A stretch of 43,037 bases of DNA from Thermoplasmata archaeon (lineage in GTDB: Archaea; Thermoplasmatota; Thermoplasmata; Lutacidiplasmatales; UBA184): assembly GCA_030037855.1 (NCBI GenBank), contig JASHPY010000082.1, forward strand, positions 1 through 43,037, read 5' to 3'. Each line of letters starts with the position of its first letter. Position 1 is the stretch's first letter. Under the pieces are notes generated by a model. The model did no database searches, was not told the origin of the DNA, and saw only the letters and a program-made list of their open reading frames with translations. Positions 1 through 8,593 of the stretch are shown here, piece after piece. Made by a program: the position numbers and the translations under genes.

Positions 1-234
1 GCCCCCCCGTCGAGCCCCGCACCGGTCGCGCCGCCCGCCCGTCCGCGCGTCTGCGTCAACTGCAAGACCCAGATGGCCCCGATGGGACCGATCTCGTTCC
101 GGACCGGTGGATGGACCGGGGGGACCGGGGTGCTCGCGGGCAGCTGGAACGCGGCGGCGGAGACGCTGCAGCCGTTCAGCCTGTACTACTGCCAGCAGTG
201 CGGCAAGTTCGACCTGTACTACGCCGGCACCTGA
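1..234 (+). CDS. C-terminal part of a zinc-ribbon protein (5' end outside window)
   Basis: Frame 1 is open from the first base to a TGA at 232-234, giving the last 77 residues of a protein. It starts with a Pro/Ala-rich linker, then has CVNC and, after a Gly/Trp-rich loop, CQQC, with a short aromatic C-terminus. Two CxxC knuckles separated by a loop are the signature of a zinc ribbon. The function is unknown; archaeal proteins of this shape are often a linker plus a terminal zinc ribbon. It is absent from the ORF track because it has no start codon in the window. Confidence 0.7.
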   Translation, partial: APPSSPAPVAPPARPRVCVNCKTQMAPMGPISFRTGGWTGGTGVLAGSWNAAAETLQPFSLYYCQQCGKFDLYYAGT

Positions 235-335
235 CCGACCCGGCGGCGTGGCCCGGGGCGACTCCCTAAGTCGACCGACGCCGTACCTTCCGTACGTCCG
301 GCTACTCGGAGCGGCGCGTCGATCGTCCGCTGATC

Positions 336-749
336 GTGGTTCACGGCCGCGTCCTCGCTCCCGCGGCGTACCGTCCGCCGACGTTCGGGGAGGTCGAGGA
401 CACTCCGGAGTGGTGGAGCGCGCTCGGCACTTTCGGTGCGCTCCTGCTCGCAGCGGCGATCCTCACGGGGGTCGGGAGCGGGGAGGTGCTGGCGATCGCG
501 GGGGTCGCGTTCTTCCTCGCGGCGGGAGTCTTCGCGGGGGCGGAGAGGATTGAGACGGCCACGGCGGTCGGCGTGGCGGCGATCGTGTGGACCACCGCGG
601 GTATCTGGGTCGTTCGGGGCGGAGACTCGAGCCCGATCGCGACCCTCGTCGGCCTCGCGGTCGTCGGAACGCTCGGGCTTGCGCTCGGCGTCGCGGGGAC
701 GACGCGTGCGCTGCGGCGGACCAAACCGTCTTCGGACGGTGCGCGCTGA
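336..749 (+). CDS. Small integral membrane protein, hypothetical
   Basis: A 137-residue protein with a GTG start. The first 27 residues are polar; the rest holds about four hydrophobic segments rich in Ala, Gly and Val, and it ends in a basic tail. I do not recognise a family. It lies 21 bases before the MOSC gene on the same strand, so co-transcription is plausible. The exact start is uncertain because no clear ribosome binding site or TATA box selects this GTG. Confidence 0.6.
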   Translation: MVHGRVLAPAAYRPPTFGEVEDTPEWWSALGTFGALLLAAAILTGVGSGEVLAIAGVAFFLAAGVFAGAERIETATAVGVAAIVWTTAGIWVVRGGDSSPIATLVGLAVVGTLGLALGVAGTTRALRRTKPSSDGAR

Positions 750-770
750 GAACTGCCGGCGGCACCTAAC

Positions 771-1322
771 GTGCTCGAGCCAGAGCTCGCCCGAGGCCGT
801 GTACTTCGGTTGCACCGCAAGCCGCTCACTCCGGGACCGCGCGGCCCCCCGAAGCACGCGGTCCGGGAGGTGCGCATCACCCGGGCCGGCGTCGTGGGGG
901 ATCACAACGCCTACCGATACGAGGTCGCCGGCGACGACCCGGCGATGGCGGTACGGATCATGCCCGAGGAGATGCTCGCAGACCTCCACGCGAGGGGTTG
1001 GCCGATCCGGCCGGGCGACAGCGGCGAGCACCTCACGTCCGTGGGTCTTCGGTACGACGAGTTCGCCCCCGGACGTCGGTACCGGGCGGCGGAAACCCGG
1101 CTCGAGATCAGCAAGCCCTGCGCGCCGTGCGACGACCTCTCCCTCCTGCCGTACGTCGGTGCCGCGCGCGGACCCAAGTTCCTAAAAGTGATGCTCGATC
1201 GCCGAGGATGGAACGCGCGAGTCATCGAAGAAGGGCGAGTGAAAGTCGGTGGCCCGATCGTCCGAATGGAGAGGTCGGACGCTGGGGGCCCGCGCCCGCC
1301 GGTCGGCGCTCCCGTTAGATAG
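771..1322 (+). CDS. MOSC-domain protein
   Basis: A 183-residue protein with MOSC-domain hallmarks: the PGDSGEHLTSVGL segment (residues 81-93) and ISKPCAPC, whose Cys117/Cys120 occupy the position of the conserved cysteine of the family. MOSC domains occur in molybdenum-cofactor sulfurases and in YiiM/mARC-type proteins that handle Mo-bound or sulfur groups. This is the stand-alone short form, so a specific substrate cannot be named. The GTG start follows the preceding membrane-protein gene by 21 bases. Confidence 0.85.
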   Translation: MLEPELARGRVLRLHRKPLTPGPRGPPKHAVREVRITRAGVVGDHNAYRYEVAGDDPAMAVRIMPEEMLADLHARGWPIRPGDSGEHLTSVGLRYDEFAPGRRYRAAETRLEISKPCAPCDDLSLLPYVGAARGPKFLKVMLDRRGWNARVIEEGRVKVGGPIVRMERSDAGGPRPPVGAPVR

Positions 1323-1329
1323 ACTCCCC

Positions 1330-1725
1330 ATGTCATCGGAACCGATGCCCCGTCGAGCTCGTCCGCCCGCGCCTCGGGTCCCGGTCGAAAGGGTGGAGGC
1401 GGCGGTGCACGAGATGATTCACGCGATCGCGCCGGAGCTTCGCCGGGAAACGAAGTGGGGAATGCCCTGGTACGCGGGCACCGACCTGGTCGTGCTCCCG
1501 GTCGCCTACGCCGAACACGTCGGGGTCGAGTTCTGGCGGGGGACCTCCCTCACGGACCGACACCGCCTGCTCGAAGGAACCGGCAAGAACCTACGCCACG
1601 TCAAGGTGAAGGACATCGAAGAGGCGACCTCGCCCGGCTTGATCGAGCTCCTCCGAGAAGCGGTGGCCCTCGACCGGGCCGAGCCACCCCGCACCCGATC
1701 GACCCCCCGCGCGGCGGTGCACTGA
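1330..1725 (+). CDS. DUF1801 (YdhG-like) domain protein
   Basis: A 131-residue protein. The longer ORF begins inside the MOSC gene, so the ATG at 1330, 7 bases after that gene's stop, is chosen. The sequence follows the DUF1801/YdhG pattern: an N-terminal helix with AVHEMIH, then ETKWGMPWY, a VVLPVAYAEHVGVEFWRG core and GKNLRHVKVK. The fold is frataxin-like and no enzymatic role is established for the family. Tight packing with the MOSC and GNAT genes suggests one transcript. Confidence 0.8.
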   Translation: MSSEPMPRRARPPAPRVPVERVEAAVHEMIHAIAPELRRETKWGMPWYAGTDLVVLPVAYAEHVGVEFWRGTSLTDRHRLLEGTGKNLRHVKVKDIEEATSPGLIELLREAVALDRAEPPRTRSTPRAAVH

Positions 1726-1734
1726 CCCGTCGGT

Positions 1735-2613
1735 ATGACCTCGCCCGAGTCGGTCCCGGACGGCGTCGTCGCCCGGACCCAACAGAACCTCGTGTGGTTC
1801 CATCGATGCTCGCTGGCCCTCGGACCGGGTCCCCGCGTCCGAGAGTGGCCGGAAGCGACCGCGCTCGGAAGCGACCTACCGACGGAGGTCGTCAACACGC
1901 TGTTCGTGAACTCCGCGCCGGCGGACGCGCCCGAACTCCTCTCGCGCGCGCGCGCGTTCTTCCGAGAGGCGATCGCGTGGCGCGTGACCGCTCCCGACTC
2001 CCTCCGATCGTCGATCGAGTCCTACGCGGTCGCGGCGGGGATGCGCGCCGCGGCGCCCGAGCCCCGCATGATTCTCGCTCCCCTCCCCCGTGCCCCCGCG
2101 GCTCCGGCGGAGCTCGCGGTCCGCCGGGTGACGACCCGCGCCGAATGGCGGGACTTCTGCTCCGTTACCGCTCGCGCGTTCCGCATCCCCGCGTGGTACC
2201 TTCGGATTGCGTTCGCCCGACCTCTCGCCGGCGAAGCCGTGCCGTCCGGCTCGATCCGGCCGTTCGTCGGGTACGCGGGCGGGCGGCCGGTCGCCGCGGC
2301 CGCGCAGGCGACCTCGGACGACGTCGCCGGGATCTTCTTCGTCGGGACCGTACCCGACATGCGGCGGCGCGGCTACGGACAGGCGCTTACGTGGACCGCC
2401 GTGGAGGACGGCCGCTCGCTCGGAGCGGATGCGGCTTGGCTCCAGTCGAGTCCCGAGGGCCTTCCGCTCTACGAGCAGATGGGTTTCCGCCGAGTCGTGG
2501 ACGACCTCAGCTGGGTCTCTCGGCCCGCCGGCGCCGGGCAGTTCCGCGCCCTCCTCCGGCTCGTGGGTATGCTGGCTATACCGTCCCGGCGGCGCCGGCG
2601 CGCGGAGCCCTGA
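1735..2613 (+). CDS. GNAT-family N-acetyltransferase
   Basis: A 292-residue protein. The C-terminal half is a GNAT domain: FFVGTVPDMRRRGYG is motif A with the R-R-x-G-Y-G acetyl-CoA pyrophosphate loop, followed by GADAAWLQSS and LYEQMGFRRV (motif B). The N-terminal half (about 1-125) is a separate region without recognised motifs, possibly a degenerate second GNAT fold. The acceptor substrate is unknown. It starts 9 bases after the DUF1801 gene, and the C-terminus is an Arg-rich tail. Confidence 0.8.
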   Translation: MTSPESVPDGVVARTQQNLVWFHRCSLALGPGPRVREWPEATALGSDLPTEVVNTLFVNSAPADAPELLSRARAFFREAIAWRVTAPDSLRSSIESYAVAAGMRAAAPEPRMILAPLPRAPAAPAELAVRRVTTRAEWRDFCSVTARAFRIPAWYLRIAFARPLAGEAVPSGSIRPFVGYAGGRPVAAAAQATSDDVAGIFFVGTVPDMRRRGYGQALTWTAVEDGRSLGADAAWLQSSPEGLPLYEQMGFRRVVDDLSWVSRPAGAGQFRALLRLVGMLAIPSRRRRRAEP

Positions 2614-2774
2614 CCTCCCACCAGGGTCCCGGGACGCGCGGGTCGGACGAGTCCGTCTCGCTACCCGCCGGCCGGCACGTTACCCGAACTCGCCGGTGAG
2701 GCGGGTCCTCCCGGCGATACGAAACCTCCAAGTGGGGGAGATTCGATTAGGACCGGGGAGGAGCGTTCCGGCGA

Positions 2775-3197
2775 ATGGCGAAGCAACCGACGTGGGAGGA
2801 CGCGGACCTCCTGCTGCGGCTCGACGAGTTGGCCGCGCGCGAGGAGACCCGACGCGCGTTCGACTGGTTCCGCACCGTCCACCTGGGGGCCGAGATATCG
2901 GACGTCCATCCGATCCTTCGGGGGGCACCCGAGTTCGTCTACGTGCACCGGTTCATCGAGTTGTTCGAGACGATGGGCACGCTCGTGAAGTTCCACGTGC
3001 TCAACGAGGAGATGGTCCACGACCGCTGGATGGTCCGGTCCATCTGGGAGTTCCTGCGCCCCACGATCGAGCGCGAGCGTCGAACGATCGGTTCGCCCAG
3101 CCTGGCCGAGAACTTCGAGTGGCTCGCCCGGCGTAACCAGGAGTGGTACGACCGGCGGTCGGCCAAGCGTTCGAAGTCCGGCTCTTCGAAGTCCTGA
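2775..3197 (+). CDS. DUF4760-like soluble protein
   Basis: A 140-residue, helix-rich protein with no membrane segment. The central pattern (FIELFETMGTL ... HVLNEEMV ... WEFLRP ... ER ... FEWLARR) closely parallels the 181-residue membrane-anchored protein at 16276-16821, so the two are likely paralogues of a DUF4760-like family. The function is unknown. A purine-rich GGGGAGGAG lies 12 bases before the ATG and could be a ribosome binding site. The C-terminal tail is Ser/Lys-rich and is encoded by a short direct repeat (ttcgaagtcc twice). Confidence 0.6.
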   Translation: MAKQPTWEDADLLLRLDELAAREETRRAFDWFRTVHLGAEISDVHPILRGAPEFVYVHRFIELFETMGTLVKFHVLNEEMVHDRWMVRSIWEFLRPTIERERRTIGSPSLAENFEWLARRNQEWYDRRSAKRSKSGSSKS

Positions 3198-3346
3198 CGG
3201 ACTCGGAGCCGCGGGACTTCGACTCGTCATTCCCAGCCGCTGGCGACCCGTCGCCGCGACGTCGGGATCTCCGCTCCCCACGGAGCGCGACAGTGGGTCG
3301 ATGGTCTCAGCGCAGGCTCCGAGGTCGAGTCCGCGAGGAACAGGGT

Positions 3347-4216
3347 TCACTCGCCCGCGTCCGAGGACGGTCGAAGCCGCGCTCGGTCGACGACCACCCA
3401 TCGCCAGCCGTCCTCGACCTCCACGGGCGCGACCACGAGGTCGTTCCCCACGAGGTCGGTGTGGAACTGGAGGAGCGTGGAGAACACCTCGCTCGTGTCG
3501 TCGCCCGTCCGGCGCGCGATCTCCGCGAGACTCCCGATCCACGTTCCGTCCTGAACGAGCTCCCGGAGGACCCGGACGTACCGGGGAAGCCTCGGGTCGT
3601 TCGTCACCCGGACCCCGCGGGCGCTCGACACGGCCGTGTGCCACCGATGGGGGATCCGGCGATGGATCGCGGGAGGGAGGAGGGACCCCGGGGTCACCGG
3701 CGATCCGCTCACGGCTTCGGGAGCCGGAGGCGCTCGGCCCTGGATCGCGTCGACTTCGTGCATCAGCTGATCGAGCTCGTCCACCGCCCACGACTTCGGG
3801 CCCGCGGCCGCCGGCTTGTCCGCGGAGGCCGGGGAAGCGGGCTCGGGTGGCGCGGGAGGGTTGGGTGCCAGGAGCGGGATCGACACGTCGGGGTCCGACA
3901 CCCGCGCCTCGACGACCCGGGTGAACTCACGGATCATCTCCTCGGGCACGGGAGAGAGATTCCGACGCAGCCGGAACCGATCGATCGCCTCTCGCAGCTC
4001 GAGACTGGGCACGGGAAACGCGCGACGGTGCGCCCCATCCTGGAGCTCGAGCCACGGGCTGGAGCTCTCGTCGCGCAGCAATCGCATGCCCGCGTGCGTG
4101 ACGAGGTCCCGGTAGAGCTCGTGCGCCCGGGGGCCCCCGGTTGCCGACACCGGAGGGATCCACTCACCGCGGCTGAGGTGGCTCAGATCGAGGATCTCCA
4201 GTTCGTCGTTCGTCAA
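3347..4216 (-). CDS. Hypothetical protein with C-terminal winged-helix-like region
   Basis: A 289-residue protein with no recognised family. The N-terminus is acidic/helical, residues 115-175 are a Pro/Ala-rich linker, and the C-terminal 100 residues (YVRVLRELVQDGTW, SLAEIARRTGDDTSEVFSTLLQFH) look like a winged helix-turn-helix. The start would be TTG, because an in-frame TAG lies shortly upstream and no ATG or GTG intervenes. The nearest AT-rich promoter-like patch is about 80 bases upstream, so the true start may be further inside, for example Met44. It may be a regulator, but this is not shown. Confidence 0.5.
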   Translation of the reverse strand: MTNDELEILDLSHLSRGEWIPPVSATGGPRAHELYRDLVTHAGMRLLRDESSSPWLELQDGAHRRAFPVPSLELREAIDRFRLRRNLSPVPEEMIREFTRVVEARVSDPDVSIPLLAPNPPAPPEPASPASADKPAAAGPKSWAVDELDQLMHEVDAIQGRAPPAPEAVSGSPVTPGSLLPPAIHRRIPHRWHTAVSSARGVRVTNDPRLPRYVRVLRELVQDGTWIGSLAEIARRTGDDTSEVFSTLLQFHTDLVGNDLVVAPVEVEDGWRWVVVDRARLRPSSDAGE

Positions 4217-4429
4217 CCGCGGACCACCCGTCGTACCCGGCTACGGGCTTCGGGACCCAGTGTGGGGCCCCGAACCACAGTCGGTCGGTGGGGTTTAGTT
4301 CTTTTCGAACGACAAGAAGCGCTCGCGGGGTCGTCGGGGCGGTGCCCGGGGCCCTCCGCTCGGACGAGCGGGCCGAACGCGGCCGGTGGGGCGCGAGCTT
4401 CATGCGGTCGGACCCCTACGGTCCCGGGG

Positions 4430-4579
4430 ATGTGCGACCTCCCCGAGGAGGAACTTGCCGAGTACCTGCTCTGGCTCGAGCGGGCCGAGGCTCGGGCGCG
4501 GACCGCGGCCCGACCCGCCCGCTCGCCGGCGCGCTTGGACCGCGAGTCGCCCCCCGAACCGGTGCTCGCGGACGCGTAG
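4430..4579 (+). CDS. Possible 49-aa protein
   Basis: This is a short reading frame at the end of a longer shadow ORF. It begins with ATG, has an acidic/aromatic helix (EEELAEYLLWLERAE) and continues with an Arg/Ala/Pro-rich tail. The amphipathic start reads like real coding sequence, and it fits the gap between the divergent gene at 4216 and the convergent reductase gene at 4596. No family is recognised, and it could be a chance ORF in GC-rich DNA. Confidence 0.35.
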   Translation: MCDLPEEELAEYLLWLERAEARARTAARPARSPARLDRESPPEPVLADA

Positions 4580-4595
4580 CCCTTTCGCGACTGTC

Positions 4596-5354
4596 TCAGA
4601 ACCCTCGGAACATCTCGTAGTGGACGTCCGACTCGGCGACGCCGAGTTCCTCGACCAGGGTCCGGACCACGGCGTACACCATCTCGGGCAAGCCGGCGAC
4701 GTACCAGCGAGGTCGGCGCTCGGGGTGGCCGAACTCCTCGAGCCACGTGCGGTCGATGCGGCCCTGACGACCGCTCCACGGCTCGCGGGAATCCGCGCTT
4801 CGAGTCACGGTGTAGTGGACGTCGATGCCCGGTCGGTCCCGAGCGAGCCCCGAGAGCTCGGACCGGAAGATGAGCTCCTCCGGCACGCGGGCCGACTGGA
4901 GCAGCGTGAACGGTCCCGGGGCCTGCGTGTCCGCGGCGTAACGAAGCATCCCCCGAAACGGCGTCACCCCGATGCCGCCGGCCACGAACACCGCGGGTCT
5001 GCCGGGGTCGAACAGGAAGTGGCCGATCGGCCCGAAGACCTCGGCGGTCTCACCGCGCTCGAGTCGGGAGAACGCCTGCTTGAACGGCGTGTCGGAGATC
5101 TTGCAGGTGACCGAGAGGACCCCGGCCTCGCTCGGGCTCGACGAGAGGGAGAACGTCCGGACGGCGCCCCACGGATCATCGACTCCCGGGAGGTGTACGC
5201 GGACCGCCTGATTCGACAGATACCGAAACCCGGTTCCCTCGGTCGAGAACCGGAACGTCATCGAGGTCGGAGACTCCTCGCGGCGGTCGATCAGCGGTAG
5301 CACGTACCGACCGGGAACCGGAAGAGCGCTCGGGGGACCGCCGATCACGTGCAC
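4596..5354 (-). CDS. FAD/NAD(P)-binding oxidoreductase (ferredoxin reductase-like)
   Basis: About 252 residues when begun at GTG 5354. The track ORF starts at 5465 and would run through the divergent promoter region. The order is a flavin-binding barrel with RTFSLSSSPSE, then the NAD(P)-binding GGIGVTPFRGML motif and a C-terminal WYVAGLPEMVYAVVRTL segment, as in the ferredoxin-NADP reductase superfamily. No iron-sulfur or haem domain is attached, so it must pass electrons to a separate partner. The start is supported by CATTATCAAC (5375-5384, minus strand) 21-30 bases upstream, which fits a leaderless mRNA. It is divergent from the EamA gene. Confidence 0.85.
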   Translation of the reverse strand: MHVIGGPPSALPVPGRYVLPLIDRREESPTSMTFRFSTEGTGFRYLSNQAVRVHLPGVDDPWGAVRTFSLSSSPSEAGVLSVTCKISDTPFKQAFSRLERGETAEVFGPIGHFLFDPGRPAVFVAGGIGVTPFRGMLRYAADTQAPGPFTLLQSARVPEELIFRSELSGLARDRPGIDVHYTVTRSADSREPWSGRQGRIDRTWLEEFGHPERRPRWYVAGLPEMVYAVVRTLVEELGVAESDVHYEMFRGF

Positions 5355-5374
5355 GAGGGCGCGAGCCGGCCGAC

Positions 5375-5384
5375 GTTGATAATG
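5375..5384 (-). promoter_or_regulatory. TATA-like box for the oxidoreductase gene
   Basis: CATTATCAAC read on the minus strand, centred about 26 bases before GTG 5354. It is an isolated AT-rich patch in very GC-rich DNA and sets the start choice of the downstream gene. Confidence 0.6.
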
Positions 5385-5458
5385 ACTGGAGCCTCGAACC
5401 TCCGGTCGCGTGCCCATAAGCCCATATTCGTCCGAGCGGAAGGACCGCGGGACTCGCG

Positions 5459-6358
5459 ATGCCAACGCCCGAGGAAGAGCGGCGGAACCTGTTGCTCCTG
5501 GTCGTGGTCGGCCTGATCTGGGGGAGCGCGTACCCCGTCATTCGATACGGACTGCTCGCGGGGGCGACACCGGTCGCGTACGCCGCCGTGCGGTATGCCT
5601 TCTCGGCGGTCGCGATCGCCGGGCTCGCCGCCGCGATGCGGGTCCCTCGACCGACGGCCCGTTCGCTCGGGCTCTCGCTCGTGCTCGGCCTCCCGATCGT
5701 GGGCGTCTACGGCCTCCTCCTGTACGTGGGGGAGGTCACGACCTCGGGCGGGCTCTCGGCGATACTGATCGGCGTCGTGCCGATCCTGACCGTGCTGTTC
5801 GCCCTCCCCATCCTCCCCGGTGAACGGCTCCGGGCGCGGGCGCTGCTGGGGGTGCTGATCGGCTTTGTCGGGGTGTTCGTGCTCGTCTTCCCGCCGCCGG
5901 GCGTCGTGCTCGCGAGCACGATCTGGGGGCCCCTCGCGGTCATCGGGGCCGCCGCCAGCTTCGCCCTCGGCTCGGTCATCCTGCGCGCGAAGCGTCCCCA
6001 GGGGGAGACGCTCTGGGGCGTCTCGGCCCAGTTCGCGGCGGCGACCTTGTTCCTCGCGCTCGCCCTCCCGGTGGTCGAGCCGCACCCCGCGCTTCCCTTG
6101 ACGGACGGGGTGTTGCTTCCGCTCGTCTTCCTCGTGCTGTTCCCGTCGCTCGTCGGCTACGCGATGTACTTCGCGCTCCACCACCGGGTCGGTCCCGGTC
6201 GCGCGAACGTGGTCGCGTACGTGAACCCGGTCGCGGCGCTCGCGGTCGGGACGCTATTGCTCGGGGAGCCGTTCAACTGGTGGGAGCTCGCCGGCTTCGC
6301 GCTGGTCGTGATCGGACTGACCCTCGTCACCGGGCTCGGCCAGAAGCGCCCCGGATAG
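5459..6358 (+). CDS. EamA/DMT-superfamily transporter
   Basis: A 299-residue integral membrane protein with about ten hydrophobic segments in two repeats of five, the layout of drug/metabolite transporters. It opens with the typical LVVVGLIWGSAYPVIRYGL helix and carries the EamA-like YVNPVAALAVGTLLLGE near the end of the second repeat. The substrate cannot be inferred. A short AT patch (catattcg) lies about 30 bases before the ATG. It is divergent from the flavin reductase and is followed on the same strand by the alpha-hydroxy-acid oxidase. Confidence 0.9.
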   Translation: MPTPEEERRNLLLLVVVGLIWGSAYPVIRYGLLAGATPVAYAAVRYAFSAVAIAGLAAAMRVPRPTARSLGLSLVLGLPIVGVYGLLLYVGEVTTSGGLSAILIGVVPILTVLFALPILPGERLRARALLGVLIGFVGVFVLVFPPPGVVLASTIWGPLAVIGAAASFALGSVILRAKRPQGETLWGVSAQFAAATLFLALALPVVEPHPALPLTDGVLLPLVFLVLFPSLVGYAMYFALHHRVGPGRANVVAYVNPVAALAVGTLLLGEPFNWWELAGFALVVIGLTLVTGLGQKRPG

Positions 6359-6411
6359 CGGCCGACCCCGCCCCGGGTCCGTCCCCCGTCCCGCTCGACC
6401 GCGCCACATCC

Positions 6412-6419
6412 GTTATCTT
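6412..6419 (+). promoter_or_regulatory. TATA-like box before the alpha-hydroxy-acid oxidase gene
   Basis: GTTATCTT lies 26-33 bases before ATG 6445, in the gap after the transporter gene. It supports a leaderless transcript and rejects the upstream extension of the track ORF. Confidence 0.5.
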
Positions 6420-6444
6420 CCTCCTCGACCCCATACTGTCGAGG

Positions 6445-7620
6445 ATGCCGGAGAACTACGGCGGATTCGGCCCCGCCCGGCAGACCTCGATCTATCTGGC
6501 CTCGCTATCGGGGAAAGCACCGCCGATCCCCGTCTCGCCGGACGCGCTCGAGCGCGCGGCCGAACGCGTGCTGACGCCCGAAGCGTTCCACTACGTCGCG
6601 GGCGGGGCGGGGGGAGAGCGCACCGCCCGCCAGAACATCGCGGAGTTCGACCGGTGGCACCTCGTGCCCCGGATGATGCGCGACATCCACGAACGGGACA
6701 CTCGGGTGGAACTGTTCGGCCAGCGCATCCCCGCGCCTCTCCTCCTCGCCCCGATCGGGGCGCTCGAGGTCGTTCGACCCGACGCCGAGCTCGCGCTCGC
6801 GCGCGCGGCCGTCGCGACCGGGATCCCCCTGATCGCGAGCACGCTCACGTCGCGCTCGCTCGAGGAGATCGGGAGCGAGATGTCCGGCGCGAACCGCTGG
6901 TTCCAGCTCTACTGGGGACCGGACCGCGACCTCAACCTCAGCCTCGTCGGACGCGCGGAGAAGGCCGGGTACTCGGCGATCGTCCTCACCCTCGACACGC
7001 GGATCCTCGGGTGGCGGAGCCGGGACCTCGACCGGGGGTATCTTCCGTTTCTCGGCGGGGTCGGCCTCGCGAACTACTTCTCGGACCCCGTGTTCCGCTC
7101 CCGGCTCGCGGCGCCGCCCGAGCAGGACCTCCCCGCGGCGGTGCGCTACGCGCTCGCGACGTTCGGGGACCCGACGTTCTCGTGGGCCGACGTTCGGTTC
7201 CTGAGCGAGCGGACCTCGCTCCCGATCCTGGTGAAGGGCGTGCTCCACCCGCAGGACGCGACCGACGCGATGGAGGCCGGCGCGAACGGGTTGATCGTCT
7301 CGAACCACGGGGGTCGGCAGGTCGACGGCAGCGTGCCGGCGCTCCGCGCGCTTCCCGGCGTGCTCGCCGAGGCCGGCGACCGCATCCCGGTGCTCTACGA
7401 CGGGGGGATCCGCCACGGCGCCGACGTCGCGAAGGCGCTCGCGCTCGGGGCCCGGGCGGTCCTGCTCGGGCGGCCGTACGTCTGGGGTCTCGCGGTCGGA
7501 GGGGAGACCGGCGTCCGGGAGGTCGTAGAGAACCTCCTCGCGGACTTCGACCTCACGCTCGCCCTCTGCGGAATGGCGAAGCTCTCCGACGTCACCCGCG
7601 ACGCGATCGTGGCGGCCTGA
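6445..7620 (+). CDS. FMN-dependent alpha-hydroxy-acid oxidase (lactate 2-monooxygenase-like)
   Basis: 391 residues from ATG 6445; the track ORF extends 55 codons upstream into the transporter gene. It is a TIM-barrel flavoprotein. The N-terminus (YGGFGPARQ, FHYVAGGAGGERTARQN) resembles the lactate monooxygenase branch. Catalytic His288 lies in SNHGGRQVDG, followed by the FMN-phosphate motif YDGGIRHGADVAKALALGA. The family oxidises L-2-hydroxy acids such as lactate using O2 or an acceptor; monooxygenase versus oxidase activity cannot be decided by eye. It probably acts in the cytoplasm. Confidence 0.88.
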   Translation: MPENYGGFGPARQTSIYLASLSGKAPPIPVSPDALERAAERVLTPEAFHYVAGGAGGERTARQNIAEFDRWHLVPRMMRDIHERDTRVELFGQRIPAPLLLAPIGALEVVRPDAELALARAAVATGIPLIASTLTSRSLEEIGSEMSGANRWFQLYWGPDRDLNLSLVGRAEKAGYSAIVLTLDTRILGWRSRDLDRGYLPFLGGVGLANYFSDPVFRSRLAAPPEQDLPAAVRYALATFGDPTFSWADVRFLSERTSLPILVKGVLHPQDATDAMEAGANGLIVSNHGGRQVDGSVPALRALPGVLAEAGDRIPVLYDGGIRHGADVAKALALGARAVLLGRPYVWGLAVGGETGVREVVENLLADFDLTLALCGMAKLSDVTRDAIVAA

Positions 7621-7696
7621 AGCCCCTCTCCCTGGGAGCCGATCCCCTCGCGTCGACGCGGGTCGCGAGGCGACGCACCGAGCGCGCGGCTCGTCC

Positions 7697-8383
7697 CTAC
7701 GAGCTCGGCTGCGTCGCCGGCGCGGCGGCGTGGGCCGGCGCGGTCTGCGGGAGGCTCACGAGCCCGAGGAACAGGAGCAGGATCCCGATGAACTCGGCGT
7801 AGTAGAGCGCGATCGGGAACGACGCGATATAGAGCGCGCCCCCGGCCCCCAGGATCACGGCGCCCGCGGCCATCAGGAGCGTCTGCCAGCGCCACGCGCG
7901 CCGTAGCGAGAGCGCCGTGGCCGTCAATAGTACGACCGTGGCCGGCACCGTCACGAGCGAAGAGAGCAGGATCAGCGAGAGCGGGGGATTCCCCGCGATG
8001 ATACCTCCCACGACCATCGAGGTGGGGAGCGGCGTGAGGGCGCTGGCGACCGCGACCGCGACCGAGGTCGCGACGATGTACCCCGTGTAGTAGAGCTCGA
8101 TCCGGGGGCTCCTCAGGATCTTCGTCGCGCCCAGCGAGAGCGTCCCGACGATCGCCGCGGAGCAGAACACGTAGAGCTGGAGAACCGGAGTCGAGACGTA
8201 GCCGAGATAGACCACCGACTCGACCGCCATCGCGGCGGTCGCGATCGCCAACCCGCTGCCCCACATCAACTGCGGACGCGAGCGACTCTCCCCGTAGCGG
8301 AGGAGCGCGCGGACGGAGAGGACGAACAGTAGCGCCGTGAGAAGTACGAGCGAGACCGTGATCAGCACCGTCTCAGCGTCCAC
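7697..8383 (-). CDS. Seven-helix membrane protein, hypothetical
   Basis: A 228-residue protein with about seven transmembrane helices, beginning at GTG 8383. The N-terminal helix has VLITVSLVLLTALLFVLSVR and the C-terminal tail is Ala/Pro-rich. No catalytic motif is visible and no family is recognised. An in-frame TGA upstream limits the start. The nearest AT-rich promoter-like patch (8461-8470) is about 80 bases away, so a leader of roughly 55 bases is possible. It is convergent with the oxidase gene. Confidence 0.7.
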   Translation of the reverse strand: MDAETVLITVSLVLLTALLFVLSVRALLRYGESRSRPQLMWGSGLAIATAAMAVESVVYLGYVSTPVLQLYVFCSAAIVGTLSLGATKILRSPRIELYYTGYIVATSVAVAVASALTPLPTSMVVGGIIAGNPPLSLILLSSLVTVPATVVLLTATALSLRRAWRWQTLLMAAGAVILGAGGALYIASFPIALYYAEFIGILLLFLGLVSLPQTAPAHAAAPATQPSS

Positions 8384-8593
8384 GGCGCCTCCCGAGCTCG
8401 GGACCGTGACCGGCTCCCTGGGGGCCCGTCATCCGTCAACCGCACCGCAGGTGCCGAGCCGATTAATATCCCGGTCGTACGAAAAGTCCGGACCTCCCCC
8501 GCGTGCGACCGCCCTCGATCGGTCACCCCCGCGCGGTCGGCCGTCTCCGCGGGGTCGATGCCCGCGGGAACAGGGCCGGACCCGCGATCCGCC

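Noticed and set aside
3170-3198. Direct repeat ttcgaagtcc
   Set aside because: Two 10-base copies inside the Ser/Lys tail of a coding region; no mobile-element or array context.
4356-4371. Small hairpin ccgctc-ggac-gagcgg
   Set aside because: A 6-bp GC stem is expected by chance in such GC-rich DNA, and no gene boundary requires it.
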